Of a stretch of DNA of 60,000 nucleotides, positions 1 to 12,000 are shown in pieces (the first letter of the stretch is position 1; each line of letters starts with the position of its first letter). A model generated the notes under the pieces. It had not been told where the DNA came from. It did not search any database and was given only the letters and a program-made list of their open reading frames with translations. The stretch covers positions 28,424,427 to 28,484,426 of the forward strand of contig OX442315.1 in assembly GCA_949358305.1 (NCBI GenBank), given 5' to 3'. A program made the translations under genes and the position numbers. Source of the DNA: Strigamia acuminata (Eukaryota; Arthropoda; Chilopoda; Geophilomorpha; Linotaeniidae).

Positions 1-2521
1 TCATTTCAGTAAGATATTTTTATTATACAGTAATAGGTAGAATAAATATATGTATATATCTGCTTTCGAGAAATTATGTAGTCTGGTTTATTAATTGACA
101 CTAGTCTTAATACGTATTTAAAAATCACAAAAACGAGTTTAAATTTGCAGTTAAACATATTTTGTGAACTTACACACTTCCCAATGGCCTGCTAAAAATC
201 AACTCCACACACCAAGCGGAGAAAGTCCTATATTTTGAGCAAAAAATGTGACATGAACGCTAATTAGACCCCAAGTCCAGATGGCGTCCGTTCACCCTCA
301 CATGCTTCGATGTTCATATACTGTGCGCCTTGCCAACTCTGCAATAAAAACAAAACTAATTTTTTTTGGATAGTATAAAACAATCTCAATTAAGCTGACT
401 AGATCAAATGACCCCGAATTTACATTAGAAATTTGGAGTTTATGTTCATGTTATGTAAAAATTCTGTTCAGTCTAAATAACTTTCTCGATGCACTTACTT
501 ACTAACCTTTGTTCTATCCAGTGGCAAGAGCTCTTTCTAATTGGTAATTCCTTACCAAATGAAATTTTGGATAAACGAGTTAAAGGACTAGCAATTAATC
601 AATGCTGTAATCTCGTTTACACGGTACGACAACTAAACGTAAAGCCATGACTATTAAAATGCTTAAGTTTAATGTTTTTTTTCCAGTCCGGAACTACTGG
701 TAACCCAAAAGGAGTAATGCTTTCCCACGACAGCGTAAAATATTTAAAAATGATTATACCTAGGTAGTTAAGTAACTTCAATACTATTAATATCTTACAG
801 CTTATTAGCATGATCAAAACAATGTGCTACGAACTTTGGCATACACCTAAGCATGGTGTAGGCATCTCTTACCTTCCCCTTAGTCATGCAGCGGCATTGG
901 TATGTAAACTACATCAAACACGTAACTGGTAGATATTACAATAATTTTACATTTACACATTTTATCAGTTTATGGATGTTCTATTGGCCATTTTGACCGA
1001 ATCAACTGTATATTTTGCAAATCCTAACGCGATAAAAGAGTAACGTTTAAAAGTTTAAACTAATTTAAAATTACAAATTTCCAGTTAAAATATAGGGAGA
1101 TATAATTGACGATTGCCTTCAAGCACGACCAACACATTTCTTCGGAGTTCCACGAGTATATGAAAAACTAAAAGTTAAACTGGAAGTCATGGAAGAGTCT
1201 TTGAGTCCCCAGGATAAAAAAGTGTTAACTTTGGCTCGTAAACGAGCATTAATGGACAATCAAGAACAATACGACAATGACACGACTGCAGTTCTAAACG
1301 CAATGAAAACAGAAATTGGATTTGACAAAACCAAATTATTCCTATGTGCAGGTGCACCTATTTCAATCGATCTAATTAAGTTTCTTCAAAGTTATAATAT
1401 TCCCATAACTGAAGCTTACGGATTGAGTGAAACTAGCGGTAAATTACTTTCCACCAAATCAATTCGACATGAAAATGTAACTCACATTTAGGCACTCATA
1501 CATCCAACACCAAGTTCCCACGTATAGGTAGTGTGGGAAACGTAAACGACTTGAAATACTTTGAAGTTGATATTTTAAATCCCGACAGTGACGGTTCAGG
1601 CGAAGTATAAAAATAGTTTTCTATAATAAACAGTATTTAGTAAATTATATATCTTTAGATTGCGCTACGTGGTCGAGATTTGTTCATGGGTTATTTGAAG
1701 TTAGAAAAAATGACTAAAGAAACTTTAGACGACGATAAATGGTTTCATACCGGAGACCTGGGAAAATTTGACAGAGATGGTTTTCTTTTTATCACAGGAC
1801 GCATTAAAGGTAAATTTATTTTTCCCCACATCCACCTAACAACAATCACGTTCAAATGTTTGTTTCAGAATTGATAATTACGTCTGGAGGAGAAAACATT
1901 CCGCCAATCCTCATCGAGACTCATATTAAAAAACTGTTGCCGGTGCTTAGCAATTGCATGCTCATTGGCGACAAAAGAAAATACCTGACAATGTTGCTCA
2001 CGTTAAAGGTATCAAAGAAATATTTCGCTAATTTCGTTTACTTAATTAGTTTATTTTTCAAAGACTGAAACAAACCCAGATACAATGGAGCCCATTGACA
2101 ACCTCACCGTGACTGCCATTAAGTGGTGCGAATCCATGGGTAGTTCAGCTAAACGAGTGTCAGAAATTGTGGAAACCAAAGATCCGAAAGTGATGGCTGC
2201 GATCCAAAGAGGAATCGATGAATATAACGAAAATTTGGCAATATCAAGACCTCAAAAAATTCAAAAGTGGGCAATTTTACCGCAGGATTTTTGCATCCAC
2301 AACGGCACTCTTGGTATACACCGTAACACGACTTGAATGAATAAATATGATTTTATCAAAGCAATACATTTTCAGGTCCCACTTCGAAACTGAAACGCCC
2401 AGTTGCTATTAATATGTATGCTGATATCATAGAAGCTATGTACCCTACATCTTCTAATAGTACACCCGTGCACTATTTACAAAAAAAAAAAATTTCCATT
2501 AGCGCAATTGTAGGACCATAG
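1..2521 (+). CDS. ACSBG: ACSBG-family acyl-CoA synthetase, copy A (3' part; possible splice lesion)
   Basis: This is the 3' portion of a long-chain fatty acid:CoA ligase (bubblegum family), which adenylates a fatty acid with ATP and transfers it to CoA. Exons, placed by alignment to the intact copies downstream: end of exon 4 at 1-8, then 522-623, 687-734, 801-899, 969-1037/1039, 1096-1438, 1492-1604, 1659-1809, 1869-2008, 2064-2313, 2376-2521. The ATP-binding motif SGTTGNPKG lies in 687-734, YGLSETSG near 1415-1438, and the HTGDLGK...GR signature in 1659-1809. The exon 8 donor carries two extra bases compared with copies B and C, so the nearest GT is at 1040. Using it shifts the frame and meets a TAA a few codons later. 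The terminal exon also lacks the usual stop after IEAMY and reads 27 codons further, to TAG at 2519. The family call is secure; function of this copy is doubtful. Confidence 0.85.
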
Positions 2522-3750
2522 GCTAATCGAGGTCCGCGGACTATTTAAAACCGATATCGGTTTTACAGTAATTTTTTCAATGTATTCATGACGTCTTAAT
2601 AAGAAAAATAAAACATTTTTCGCGCATTTCGGATTTAAATTGTAATTTGCATCCAAAACATGGCAAAACGTTCTATTTATAGCTGTCTCTAATTGTACGT
2701 AATTCGAAGATAAACGTTGTTCACGGATGGTCTGCTCTCAACTTTGTTTTCGAATCGTAATTAAATAATTGCAAAAATAAATAGTTATCAAACATTTGAC
2801 ATTTTATAAGTTTATAATATATTACTGGTACTTCTAATAAAATAAAAAAAACGTTCTAATTTTTGCACAAAAATCCAAGCACATGTACCCAAAAAGGAAA
2901 AGATTTTTGATTTTAAATAAAACACTAAATGAATAAAGTATTAAGGGAGTATCTGTCAGTCTAAGATTTTGTGTTGAAAGAGCACTTAGAAATGCAAATG
3001 GACCATACAACAGAAAGAGAAGAGAGGTTTATAATCACATTTGTTTGTGCATCCTTTTTTACTTATCAATTATAAAATGTTTTTAATGTTTTAATGTTTT
3101 GTAATTTTAATCCGATAGTAGTTTTGGCAAAACTAACCAGCAATGTCCTCTCCTTACCAGCAAAGAGCCCTTGGACAAGTGTTGTCGTAGAATGCTCAAC
3201 TAGCCAATCCAGTTGTCCACTTATGGAAAGAAAAGGAGTCCCTTAAAATAGAAATACCAATACATTTGTTGTCCATTGGCCCTCTGGTGGTGTTGACCCT
3301 TTAACCAAATGTAGTCGAAATTGTAAACTCGCGTCGTCTGCTATCGCATTTTTGCTCTTATTTGTATGTTTTGTGTGTTTTTAGGACTGCAGCGCTTTGT
3401 GGTAAAATTGACTTTGCCACACGTGTATTCAAGGTTAGACAAGAGCCAATGAAAGTTTAAACGTGCTCGATTTCCCCATCCTTCTTGTGGCCAAATGTGG
3501 CCTCGTTTTCCCATCCTTTTAGTCGTCAAATTTGGCCACGTTTTCTTGCGCAATCTGACCCAATTTGCCCATCTTTACTTGGCCAATTAAAAATTTTAAA
3601 ACAAATTTAAATCTAAGTAAATGCGTAACTAAAAAGGACATTCTGTTAATTTGTTCACCAAATGCTTCCCTGCCAACGCCCACATTATTTTCAGTCTAAA
3701 CTGCTGAACGTAAGTTTTCATTAGATCAAAATTAAAAAAAAAAATCACCT
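2522..3750. other. Intergenic, copy A to tRNA-Val
   Basis: I see no gene here. The sequence is AT-rich with no convincing coding frame; the short minus-strand frame at 3341-3553 matches nothing I recognise. The last ~150 bases (from about 3590) belong to a block that recurs at about 11405-11560 upstream of the second tRNA. Confidence 0.5.
2607..2612 (+). terminator. Candidate polyadenylation signal, copy A
   Basis: AATAAA lies 86 bases past the stop codon of copy A. In AT-rich DNA such hexamers occur by chance, so this is only positional support. Confidence 0.3.
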
Positions 3751-3823
3751 GTTCTCGTGCGGGTTCGAACCGCAGACCTTCCGCGTGTTAGGCGGATGTG
3801 ATAACCAACTACACCACGAGAAC
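3751..3823 (-). tRNA. tRNA-Val (anticodon AAC)
   Basis: A 73-nt cloverleaf is read on the minus strand. The acceptor stem is GTTCTCG paired with CGAGAAC. An A-box-like TGGTGTAGTTGG and the B-box/T-loop GGTTCGAAC are present. The anticodon arm TCCGCCTAACACGCGGA places AAC in the loop, decoding valine GTT/GTC. No intron is seen. Downstream on the minus strand a run of 11 T (3734-3744 as A on the + strand) is a strong RNA polymerase III terminator. An identical mature sequence lies at 11579-11651. Confidence 0.95.
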
Positions 3824-4723
3824 CCGATAAATCCTAGACCATAAAACCACTCAACTATTATTAATTCAAAAACCCAAAACCCATAAAACAACTTAATTAC
3901 CACATTTTATTCCCACCTTAAATCCCAAACGGTGAACTGAATCCAACCAGCATCATTGAAACTTTGAGAATTAAAAATGTTTATAAAATTTTGTATAAAT
4001 GTAAGATAAAATGCAATTAAAATGTACAAAATAATATTCATTACAAAATATTAGATTTATAAATAGGAAGAAGTAGAAGTTTTTACTACGGTATATGTAC
4101 TTCAAGAGAAGTAAATATGTATATCGTTTACTGTTTACCAGTATTTGAGACTGGGTATTATTGATTGGTTGCTAGAAGAAGAACCCCTGGCAACCCTTTA
4201 CCATGTATAATTGCAAGCATTCAGTTCTTGTTTAAATGCATAGATCTAATTTGTATTATTGTGGACGCAATATAAATCTCGTGTTTGTGTTGCCGCAGTG
4301 CCATATTTCCCTGAAGGGCAAATAAACAATAGTTGCCATAAACTTTTGAATTCGTTTAAAAAAAAATCAAAGTATCTGTTCAATAAACAGCTGTTTTCAA
4401 TGAGGTTGTTTCGCAGCTTCTTGGAGCATTGTTTTATCACATGACTATTCATACTATTCATACATTTCATAAATTTCATAAATTTCATACAATGATTCAA
4501 TCATTCATTCATCTCTCAGTATGTTCTGTTTAGGAGGAGTAGTTCACAGTAAATCTAATAATTTTGACGTAACTTCACGAACGCACCGTAAGCATATGAA
4601 AACAAAAGAATCGATAGCAGATGGTAAGATTCAGTAATCTGAGCATGAGCAAGCAACGATTAAACTCGTTGTAAGATTATCAATCCTGATTTATACAGTG
4701 TCAACCTTTAAGAAGCTAACACG
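3824..4723. other. Upstream block of copy B (duplicated at 11652-12360)
   Basis: No coding gene is seen. The block between the tRNA and copy B recurs, diverged, at 11652-12360 beside the second tRNA. It contains a short run of TTTCATA-type repeats (4440-4510). The last ~180 bases upstream of the copy B ATG resemble the sequence upstream of copy C, so this part probably contains the promoter. Confidence 0.45.
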
Positions 4724-7700
4724 ATGACTAGGAGACAATTTGTTGAAGATCTAATTGCAGCACAGTTTATAGATTCACATATTCCAAAGCACCAATTTGG
4801 TAAGTTGATAGCCCACTGTCACCAATCCTGTGATGTACTCACATTTATTCTAATATGGTACTTATTACTATTGTTATATTTTTTGGATTTAACCGTTACC
4901 AATTTAACTTTATACATTTTAGGCCCTGGCTATATTATTCCAACAACAGAGAATAGAACATGGCTTCCAGAAGGTGCAGTTCAGCTTAAAATGGCTCAAA
5001 ACAGTGACCCCAGATATGAGCCCGAATCAGTGGTAACACTGTTTCGGAAAGCAGTTAACAACAATCCAAACAAAACCGCACTGTTAACAAAAAGAAATAA
5101 CAAATCAGTAACATGGAATTACTTGCAGTATTTGAATGATGTTGAGACAGCTGCAAAAGGCTTTATAAAAGTAAGAAAACAAATCCCATATCTTAAATAT
5201 CCCTCTGACTTACGTAAAAATAAAATTACTGCAGATATGCAGAATAATAGGTAAAAACCTGTTCATTTCAATTGATAATAATTATTATCATTTCTCATTG
5301 CGTCCCTTTGTATCTTCTTAGTAATCTCTCGACTCACTCTAAGCTACTTTTTAACAGCACAGCACACTTTTTTCAAAGGCAATCTATTGCGGCCCACTTC
5401 ATCCACAGCGCATTGAATTTTTTCAGTGATACGTGTCGACTAACAGCTAATCATGAAATAATTTAGAGGCAATAAAATAGACAAGAAACACCGATGATAG
5501 TGTAAGGTGCGTCAAAAGAGTCTGTGGAATGATAAAAAATTTGAAAAAAATTAACTTCCAATATTTTGATTTAATTTTCCTTTTAAGATTACTAAATATA
5601 CCACTTAAGTAATGTCTGATTAAATTTTCAGACTGATTCGATAAAATTTATTCAAAATGTCAACAATAAATGAAAAAAACATATGTCCAAAAAGTCTGTG
5701 AAATTTATGTTTATTCTTTCCACGTAGTGAGATTATATTTAGAGTTAATAATAGAGGATTTTCATGTTATTAAACCTTTATTACAATGCTTTTTTGAATT
5801 TTGAAACATTTGGCAATCGTTTCATCAACAATGCCAAACAACAAATAATTCACTGCTGATGAAGTGATAAAAATATTGAAAATGAAAGCTGGAAGACTTA
5901 GTACTCATGAAATTGCTAAGCTAATTGATAAAGATAACTGGAATATTATCAGTAAAAAGAAAACTAGCAACTTAAACCTCGATCAGGAAGGCCAATAGTA
6001 ACTATAAATCGAGCTGATTGCAGAGTTCTACATTTGGCAACAAACTGTTCACACTCAGTTCAAACCATCTGTGTTGTCTTTGGAGAAAACATTAGTAAAA
6101 GCACTGTTCATAATCACACCCTCAAGCTTTCCCAATGATAGTTTATAAAATAAATGGCCGAACGACCAACTTTGAAACCTCAACATAATCAAGCCAAATT
6201 ATAGTAGGCATGGGTTCAGATGACCTAGAACAATGAGAGGTGCACAGTGATTTTAGTAATGAGAAGAAGTTGAATCTTGATACTCCTGATGGCTTGGCTT
6301 ACTATTGGCATGAAATTTGAAAGAAACCACACCTTTTTCAGAGCCCAACAGAATGGAGGGTCAGTAAAGGTATGGGGAGCTTTTGCCTTCAACGGAAGAA
6401 CTTATGAAGCATTCATTAGTCGCCGACAGAAATCAGAAAATTTATGATGTCTTGAGTTTTTGAGATTTTGCTTCCTGTTAGGCAATGAATTTAGAGATAC
6501 CTATTGGATATTTCAGCAGAATAATGCACTATTTACAATTGCTCTTCTATATCTACAAGTTTGATTGTTAGAAATATGAAAGCACATTGCTAATGGGCCC
6601 CACCAAAAATCGGTGCAACCCACCAGTGAGGCGCGCGCCACAGTTTGAGAAACCCTGATCTGTGTCATCAATACAAATGCCTACATTTCCTGATGAATTT
6701 TAAATCGTTTTTTATTTTATTTTCAAACGCGACTTTCTCTTCTTTATAGCTTGGTCTTATTCCTTTTCACGGTGTAGCAATTTTGAGTAACAATTCTCCT
6801 GAATGGCTAATATCTTATTTAGCTGCTATATTCTGTGGGTAGGTAACCTAAACTAAATATTATTCTCACTTAGTGTATGGTTTAATAAATTTATTTCTTC
6901 AGAGGTTTTCCTGCTGGAATATACACAACAAATTCAAGAGATGCATGTTACCACGTACTCGATGACAGCTCTGCTAACATTCTTTTAGTGGAAAATGAAT
7001 TTCAATTGGAAAAAATAAAAGGCATTCGACATAAATTGCTGAATTTAAAGGCTGTCGTTCAATTCAACGGGCAACCCACTCAAGAAAATGTTTTTTCAGT
7101 ACGATATTTTTATTACGGAGTATATAATAAAAATGAAAATAATGCACCCAAAAGACTGGCTGCTTTCTTGATTATTAATTTAGACGCTTTCTTGATTATT
7201 AATTTAGACCAGTCTAAATACATAATTTAGATAGCCATTTGTTTGTGAAACTTATTAATAATTTAAAAAGAATTTCTATTTAATTATTATAAAATTAGAG
7301 AAAAAAAATTAAAGTTGGTCCCTTTACTTTCTAGAAAAATAAATTTGTCTAACCTTTGCTTTATCCAGTGGCAAGAACTTCTTCTGATTGGTAAATCTTT
7401 ACCAAATGAAATTTTGGATAAACGAGTTAAAGGACTAGCAGTTAATCAATGCTGTAATCTCGTTTATACGGTAAGGCAACAAAACGTAAAGCCATAACTG
7501 CTAATTTGCTTAAATTTGTTGCATTTTTCTCAGTCCGGAACTACTGGAAATCCAAAAGGAGTAATGCTTTCACACGACAATGTAAAGTATTTAAAAATAA
7601 TTATAATTAAGTAATTTCAATAATTTATACAATTTAATGTCTCGCAGCTTATTAGTATGATAAAAACAATGCACTACGAATTATGGCATATACCTAAGTG

Positions 7701-10585
7701 TGGTGTAACAGTATCTTACCTACCTCTTAGCCACGTAGCAGCATTGGTATGTAAAGTGGACATCAAACACTTAACGAGTACACTAAAAATTTTACATTAA
7801 ATTTTTTGTATCAGATTGCGGATGTTCTATTGGCCATTTTGACCGAATCAACTGTATATTTTGGAAATCCTAATGCGATAAAAGTAATGTTTAAAAGTAT
7901 AACCCAATTAGAAACTACAAACTTCTAGTTAAAATATAGGGAGATGTCACTCAAGATTGCCTTCAAGCAAGACCAACATATTTTTTGGGAGTTCCACGTG
8001 TATATGAAAAACTAAAAGTTAAACTGGAAGTAAAGGAAGAGTCTTTGAGTCCCCAGAAAAAAAAAGTGTTAACTTCGGCTCGTAAACAAGCTATGATGAA
8101 CAATCAAGAGCAATACGACAATGAAACGGCTTCAGTTCTAGACGCAATTAAAGCAGATGTTGGATTGGATAAAAACAAATTATTCCTATGTGGAAGTGCA
8201 CCTATTTCAATCGATGTAATTAGGTTTCTTCAAAGTTATAAGATTCCGTTAACCGAATCTTACGGACTTAGTGAAACTAGCGGTAAATTCCTTTCAAGCT
8301 AATTAATTTCATGTAATTCCTAAACATGTACGGTAACTCACATTTAGGGCCTCATATATGCTGTACCAAATACTCACGTTTGGGTAGCGTGGGAAACGTT
8401 AACGACTTGAAATACTTTGAAGTTGAAATTTTAAATCCCGACAGTGACGGTTCAGGCGAAGTATAAAAATCGTTTTCTTTTATAAACAGTATTTAGTAAA
8501 TTATATATCTTTAGATTGCGCTACGTGGTCGAGATGTGTTCATGGGTTATTTAAAGTTAGAAAAAATGACTAAAGAAACTTTAGACGATGAGAAATGGCT
8601 ACATACCGGAGACGTAGGAAAAATTAATAAAGACGGTTTTCTTTTTATCACAGGACGCACTAAAGGTGAACTTTTATTTCCCCACATTAAGCTAACAACA
8701 ATCATGTTCAAACATTTGTTTCAGAATTGATAATTACGTCTGGAGGAGAAAAAATTCCGCCAACATACGTCGAGAGTCATATTAAAAAATTGCTCCCAGT
8801 AATTAGCAATTGCATGCTCATTGGCGACAGAAGAAAGTACTTGACAATGCTGCTCACCTTAAACGTAAGAAAGAAAAATGTAAAATCGTTTGCCTTGAAA
8901 CTTCGTCTTCCTCCTCGCTAGGCATGGAGGAAAACGACGCACGAATGCGGCGGAAACTCGTCACTTTCTGAGTAACGTTAACATTTAGCGACGTGAATCC
9001 ATAGAACGAGAGGAATCTGAAAAGGCCCGTTGACGTTGTTCTATTTTGCGGCACAATAGTCGCTTTGATTCTTTTCAAAGGCTTTTATTTTATGAAAGGC
9101 TTTTATTTAACTTGACTTGAACGTTTGTTTGTTTGTGTCAACGTCCGGTCACGTGACCTCGGTAATGTTTCAACTTCCGGTACTTCCGGTTTGTGTAATT
9201 TCTCAAAAAAAATGAATTAAAAAATTAATCAGACGATTGGAAAGTAGACTTTTCTGGTGCAGTTTTTTGTCTACTTTCCAATTATAACGATAAAATTTGT
9301 ATTAAAAGTAGTTAAATGGGAGAAAAAGCTAAATTACGGCAAAATGTAACAAAAAACAGCGCCACCTGGCGGATCCCGTGTCTTTTAATGGATGCCAAAA
9401 TGTTCGCCGATACTAATTTTGATGTTTTCGATACTAAAAAAGGTTCTAAAAATTCTGAAACCAGGCTAAACCTGGTAAAAACAAAAATTCTTATCTGCCC
9501 ATATATTTTGTTTTTTAATATTATTTAGAAAAGTACTTTGTTGAAGGTTTTTTGGCACGATCACGGCAATCACGAAACAATCTGCGGTAGTAGCGCACTC
9601 TGACGGCGATTTGAACACCAATATAAAAGCCTTTTTCAAAAACTTGGTTTTTTATATTTACTTGTTTAACTTGACTTGAATGTGTGTGTGTGTTTCAACT
9701 TCCGGTTTGGAGCGCTACCTGGCGGAACCCGTGTCCTTCAATGGATGCCCGATACGAATTTTGTTGTTTTCGGTATCAAAAAGGGTTCATTAAATTCTGA
9801 AACCAGGCTAAACCTGGTGAAAATAAAAATTCCTACCTGCCACATATTTATTTATTTATTTAATAATGTTAAGAAAAAGTGTTAAAGGTTCAAAGTTTCA
9901 AAGTTTCAAAGTTTTAAACTCGAATATCTCAAAAAGTTGACCACGGATTTTTTTTTTAAAAACAGCAAAAGATAGAGAACTTTCTCCTTAACAAACCCTG
10001 AATAGCACAGGTGTCTACCCCTCTTAGTTTTCCAGCGGCAACTAAAACTTATAACAAATGGCGACCATTGTTGCCATGTGGCATAAATGTTTTGTGCAGG
10101 AAAACAAGAATTTTCAAAAATTTCCATAGGGATACACCAGAGAAACAGCATAAAAGCCTTTTTTTAATTTGCTTGTTTGTTCATTTAATATTTCTTTTTA
10201 GACTGAAGTAAATTCAAAGACAATGGAACCCACTGACGACCTCAATGTCACTGCCATTAAGTGGTGCGAATCCGTGGGTAGTTCAGCTAAACGAGTGTCA
10301 GAAATTTTGGATACCAAAGACCCGAAAGTGATGGCTGCAATCCAAAAAGGAATCGATGAATACAACGAAAATTTGGCACTATCAAGACCTCAAAAAATTC
10401 AAAAGTGGGCAATTTTACCGCAGGATTTTTGCATCCACAACGGCACTCTTGGTACGTAACGTAACACGACTGAAATATAAATATGATTTACTCAAAATAA
10501 ATCTTCAGGTGCCACTTCGAAACTGATACGCCCAGTTGCTGTTGATAAGTATGCTGATGTCATAGAAGCTATGTATTCTCCGTAA
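4724..10585 (+). CDS. ACSBG: ACSBG-family long-chain acyl-CoA synthetase, copy B
   Basis: An intact 14-exon gene encoding 666 aa: 4724-4799, 4923-5170, 6750-6838, 6903-7098, 7369-7470, 7534-7581, 7648-7746, 7815-7883, 7940-8282, 8348-8460, 8515-8665, 8725-8864, 10202-10451, 10509-10585. All introns are GT-AG and all joins keep frame. Residues 238-246 are the P-loop SGTTGNPKG, split from the preceding YT by an intron. Residues 417-424 are YGLSETSG, and 489-509 hold WLHTGD and the GR motif typical of fatty acyl-CoA synthetases. The C-terminal catalytic lysine region reads SKLIR (K646) where sister copies have SKLKR. There is no signal peptide or membrane segment, consistent with a cytosolic or peripheral enzyme. 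The start [13 protein letters not shown] matches exon 1 of copies C and D. Intron 2 carries a hAT-like MITE split by a Tc1 relic, and intron 12 a 1.3-kb insertion. Confidence 0.93.
5345..6657. mobile_element. hAT-like MITE remnant in copy B intron 2, split by a Tc1 relic
   Basis: Sequence at 5345-5505 and 6566-6657 matches the uninterrupted element in copy C intron 2 (20927-21272). The right end reads GTTTGAGAAACCCTG and is followed by ATCTGTGT. The same octamer with one change (ATCTATGT) flanks the left end in copy C, giving an 8-bp hAT-type target duplication. The left end has decayed in copy B. Presence at the same intron site in B and C means it inserted before their duplication. Confidence 0.55.
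5508..6565 (+). pseudogene. Tc1/mariner transposase relic
   Basis: A decayed Tc1-type transposase is read on the + strand with several frame breaks. Around 5855-5960 there is an HTH-like stretch ([21 protein letters not shown]). A GRP-type linker lies near 5990, then a second HTH-like part (about 6020-6125). Catalytic-domain fragments follow: [19 protein letters not shown] near 6260-6315, a [10 protein letters not shown]-like segment near 6357-6390, and FQQNNA near 6510. The element sits inside the hAT-like MITE of copy B intron 2 and is absent from the same intron of copy C. It cannot encode an active enzyme. Confidence 0.75.
8871..10170. mobile_element. 1.3-kb insertion in copy B intron 12 with two direct-repeat modules
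   Basis: The same intron in copy C is 70 bases long (24215-24284), so this is an insertion. Two diverged direct copies of a ~140-bp module occur at about 9360-9502 and 9708-9843, sharing CACCTGGCGG/TACCTGGCGG, an ATGGATGCC segment and GAAACCAGGCTAAACCTGGT. AAAGGCTTTTATT near 9078-9105 and ATAAAAGCC at about 10150 are roughly inverted and may mark ends. No transposase is visible; the class is unknown. Confidence 0.45.
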
Positions 10586-11578
10586 ATTCCACTATAGTGT
10601 TTTTTAAAATTATTTACTCACTTGGCGAGAAGTGTCAACTGTCGCACTCTAGAATTAATTATCAACTCATTTCTTATTTACGTATTAATACTGTCACTGG
10701 GTTTGTTACCATGAATAAATTGAAGGACTAGTTTGACTTCGTTATTAGGATAGTTTTGGTAAAACATTTAATCCTACAAATATCAAACTGATAGAAAATG
10801 CCACACTCTAAAAAAAATAACACAAAGGTAGCATACATACCAGAAATAATAAGCCGATTACTATACAAGTACACAAATCACAACACCAACTAATACTTAC
10901 TCATCCCCACACAAAGTAACCTAGCCGTAAAAAGCATTCATAAAACATTTAGGGGATCACGTAAGAACCCAACGCACTCAAGCCTTATCTGATCCTTTTA
11001 CTGCTAACAAAAACAAAGATCCCAAAACCCATAAATACACACTAATCCTATGAGGTAGGTAGCTCCCCATTCTATCCCTCCAACTTATTAACTTTGAAAC
11101 ACTAGTGTAAGATCGACATCTCTCTAAGCAAATTGCATTCATTACCCTAACGCCTCCTTCCCCTGAATTCAAGTGCACTTTCGGTGCGGATGCCAAAAAA
11201 AGTGTACGTTCAATGTTTTGAATCTTTTGCAAAGAGACACGTACAGTGTACACGGAAATTCCACGCAACCAAGTTCAGCAATTCTGCCAACACTACCGGT
11301 AGCAACTGTGCCAACACCAAATTCATTTTCTCTGCGATTTCTGGGCCTCAAGCACGGTTTAGCCAAAGACAAACGCCATCATCACCCGTGGCGCAAATTT
11401 AAAAACGTTAAAACAAATTTAAATCTGAGTAAATACGTAATAAAAAGGGCATTTTGTTAATTTGTTCACCATTTGCTCCCCTGCCATCGCCTACATTAAT
11501 TTCAGTCTAAACTGTTGGATGTAAGTATCTAAGTTTCTTCCGGTTTCCATAGGATTAAAACTTTAAAAAAAAATCACT
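10586..11578. other. 3' flank of copy B
   Basis: No gene is seen. Parts of 10586-11190 are related to the 3' flank of copy C (24669-24900 and 26784-27010), including a shared CAAGTGCACTTTCGGT segment. From about 11405 the sequence becomes the tRNA-bearing duplicated block. Overlapping short frames at 11169-11460 on both strands look like chance frames. Confidence 0.45.
10714..10719 (+). terminator. Candidate polyadenylation signal, copy B
   Basis: AATAAA lies 129 bases after the copy B stop and is conserved at the same place after copy C (24798-24803). Confidence 0.4.
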
Positions 11579-11651
11579 GTTCTCGTGCGGGTTCGAACCG
11601 CAGACCTTCCGCGTGTTAGGCGGATGTGATAACCAACTACACCACGAGAAC
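11579..11651 (-). tRNA. tRNA-Val (anticodon AAC), second copy
   Basis: The 73-nt sequence is identical to the gene at 3751-3823, with the same acceptor stem, A and B boxes and AAC anticodon. A run of nine T lies just past its 3' end on the minus strand (A run ending near 11573), serving as polymerase III terminator. Flanks on both sides are homologous to those of the first gene, so it was copied as part of a larger block. Confidence 0.95.
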
Positions 11652-11713
11652 ACGATAAATCCTCCGCCATAAAACCACTCAACTATTATTAATTGCAAAA
11701 CTCAAAATTGTGT

Positions 11714-11766
11714 TAATTAAGTTGTTTTATGGGTTTTGAGTCAAAACCCATAAAACAACTTAATTA
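11714..11766. repeat. Perfect 26-bp inverted repeat beside the tRNA
   Basis: The arms 11714-11739 and 11741-11766 are perfectly complementary with a one-base spacer. The homologous site near the first tRNA (about 3875-3905) has only one arm, so the second arm is an inverted duplication specific to this copy. Confidence 0.8.
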
Positions 11767-11962
11767 CCACATTTATTTCCCACCTTAAATCCCAAACGGT
11801 GAACTGAATCCAACCTGCATCATTGCAACTTTGAGAATTAAAAATGTTTACTGGTATGCAAGTTTGTATAAATGTAAGATAAAATACAATTAAAATGTAC
11901 AAAATTATATTCATTACGAAAATTTAGATTGATAAATTGTAGGATCTAGAAAGTTGTGTGGA

Positions 11963-12000
11963 GATCAAGGCTGAGTCCAATTCAGAACTCAGCCTTGATC
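11963..12000. repeat. 14-bp stem hairpin
   Basis: GATCAAGGCTGAGT (11963-11976) and its complement ACTCAGCCTTGATC (11987-12000) are separated by 10 bases. It is absent from the corresponding place upstream of copy B. Confidence 0.7.

Noticed and set aside
4246-4500. Small frames on both strands before copy B
   Set aside because: Low-complexity MKFMKFMKCMN-type content from TTTCATA repeats; not conserved as a frame near the second tRNA.
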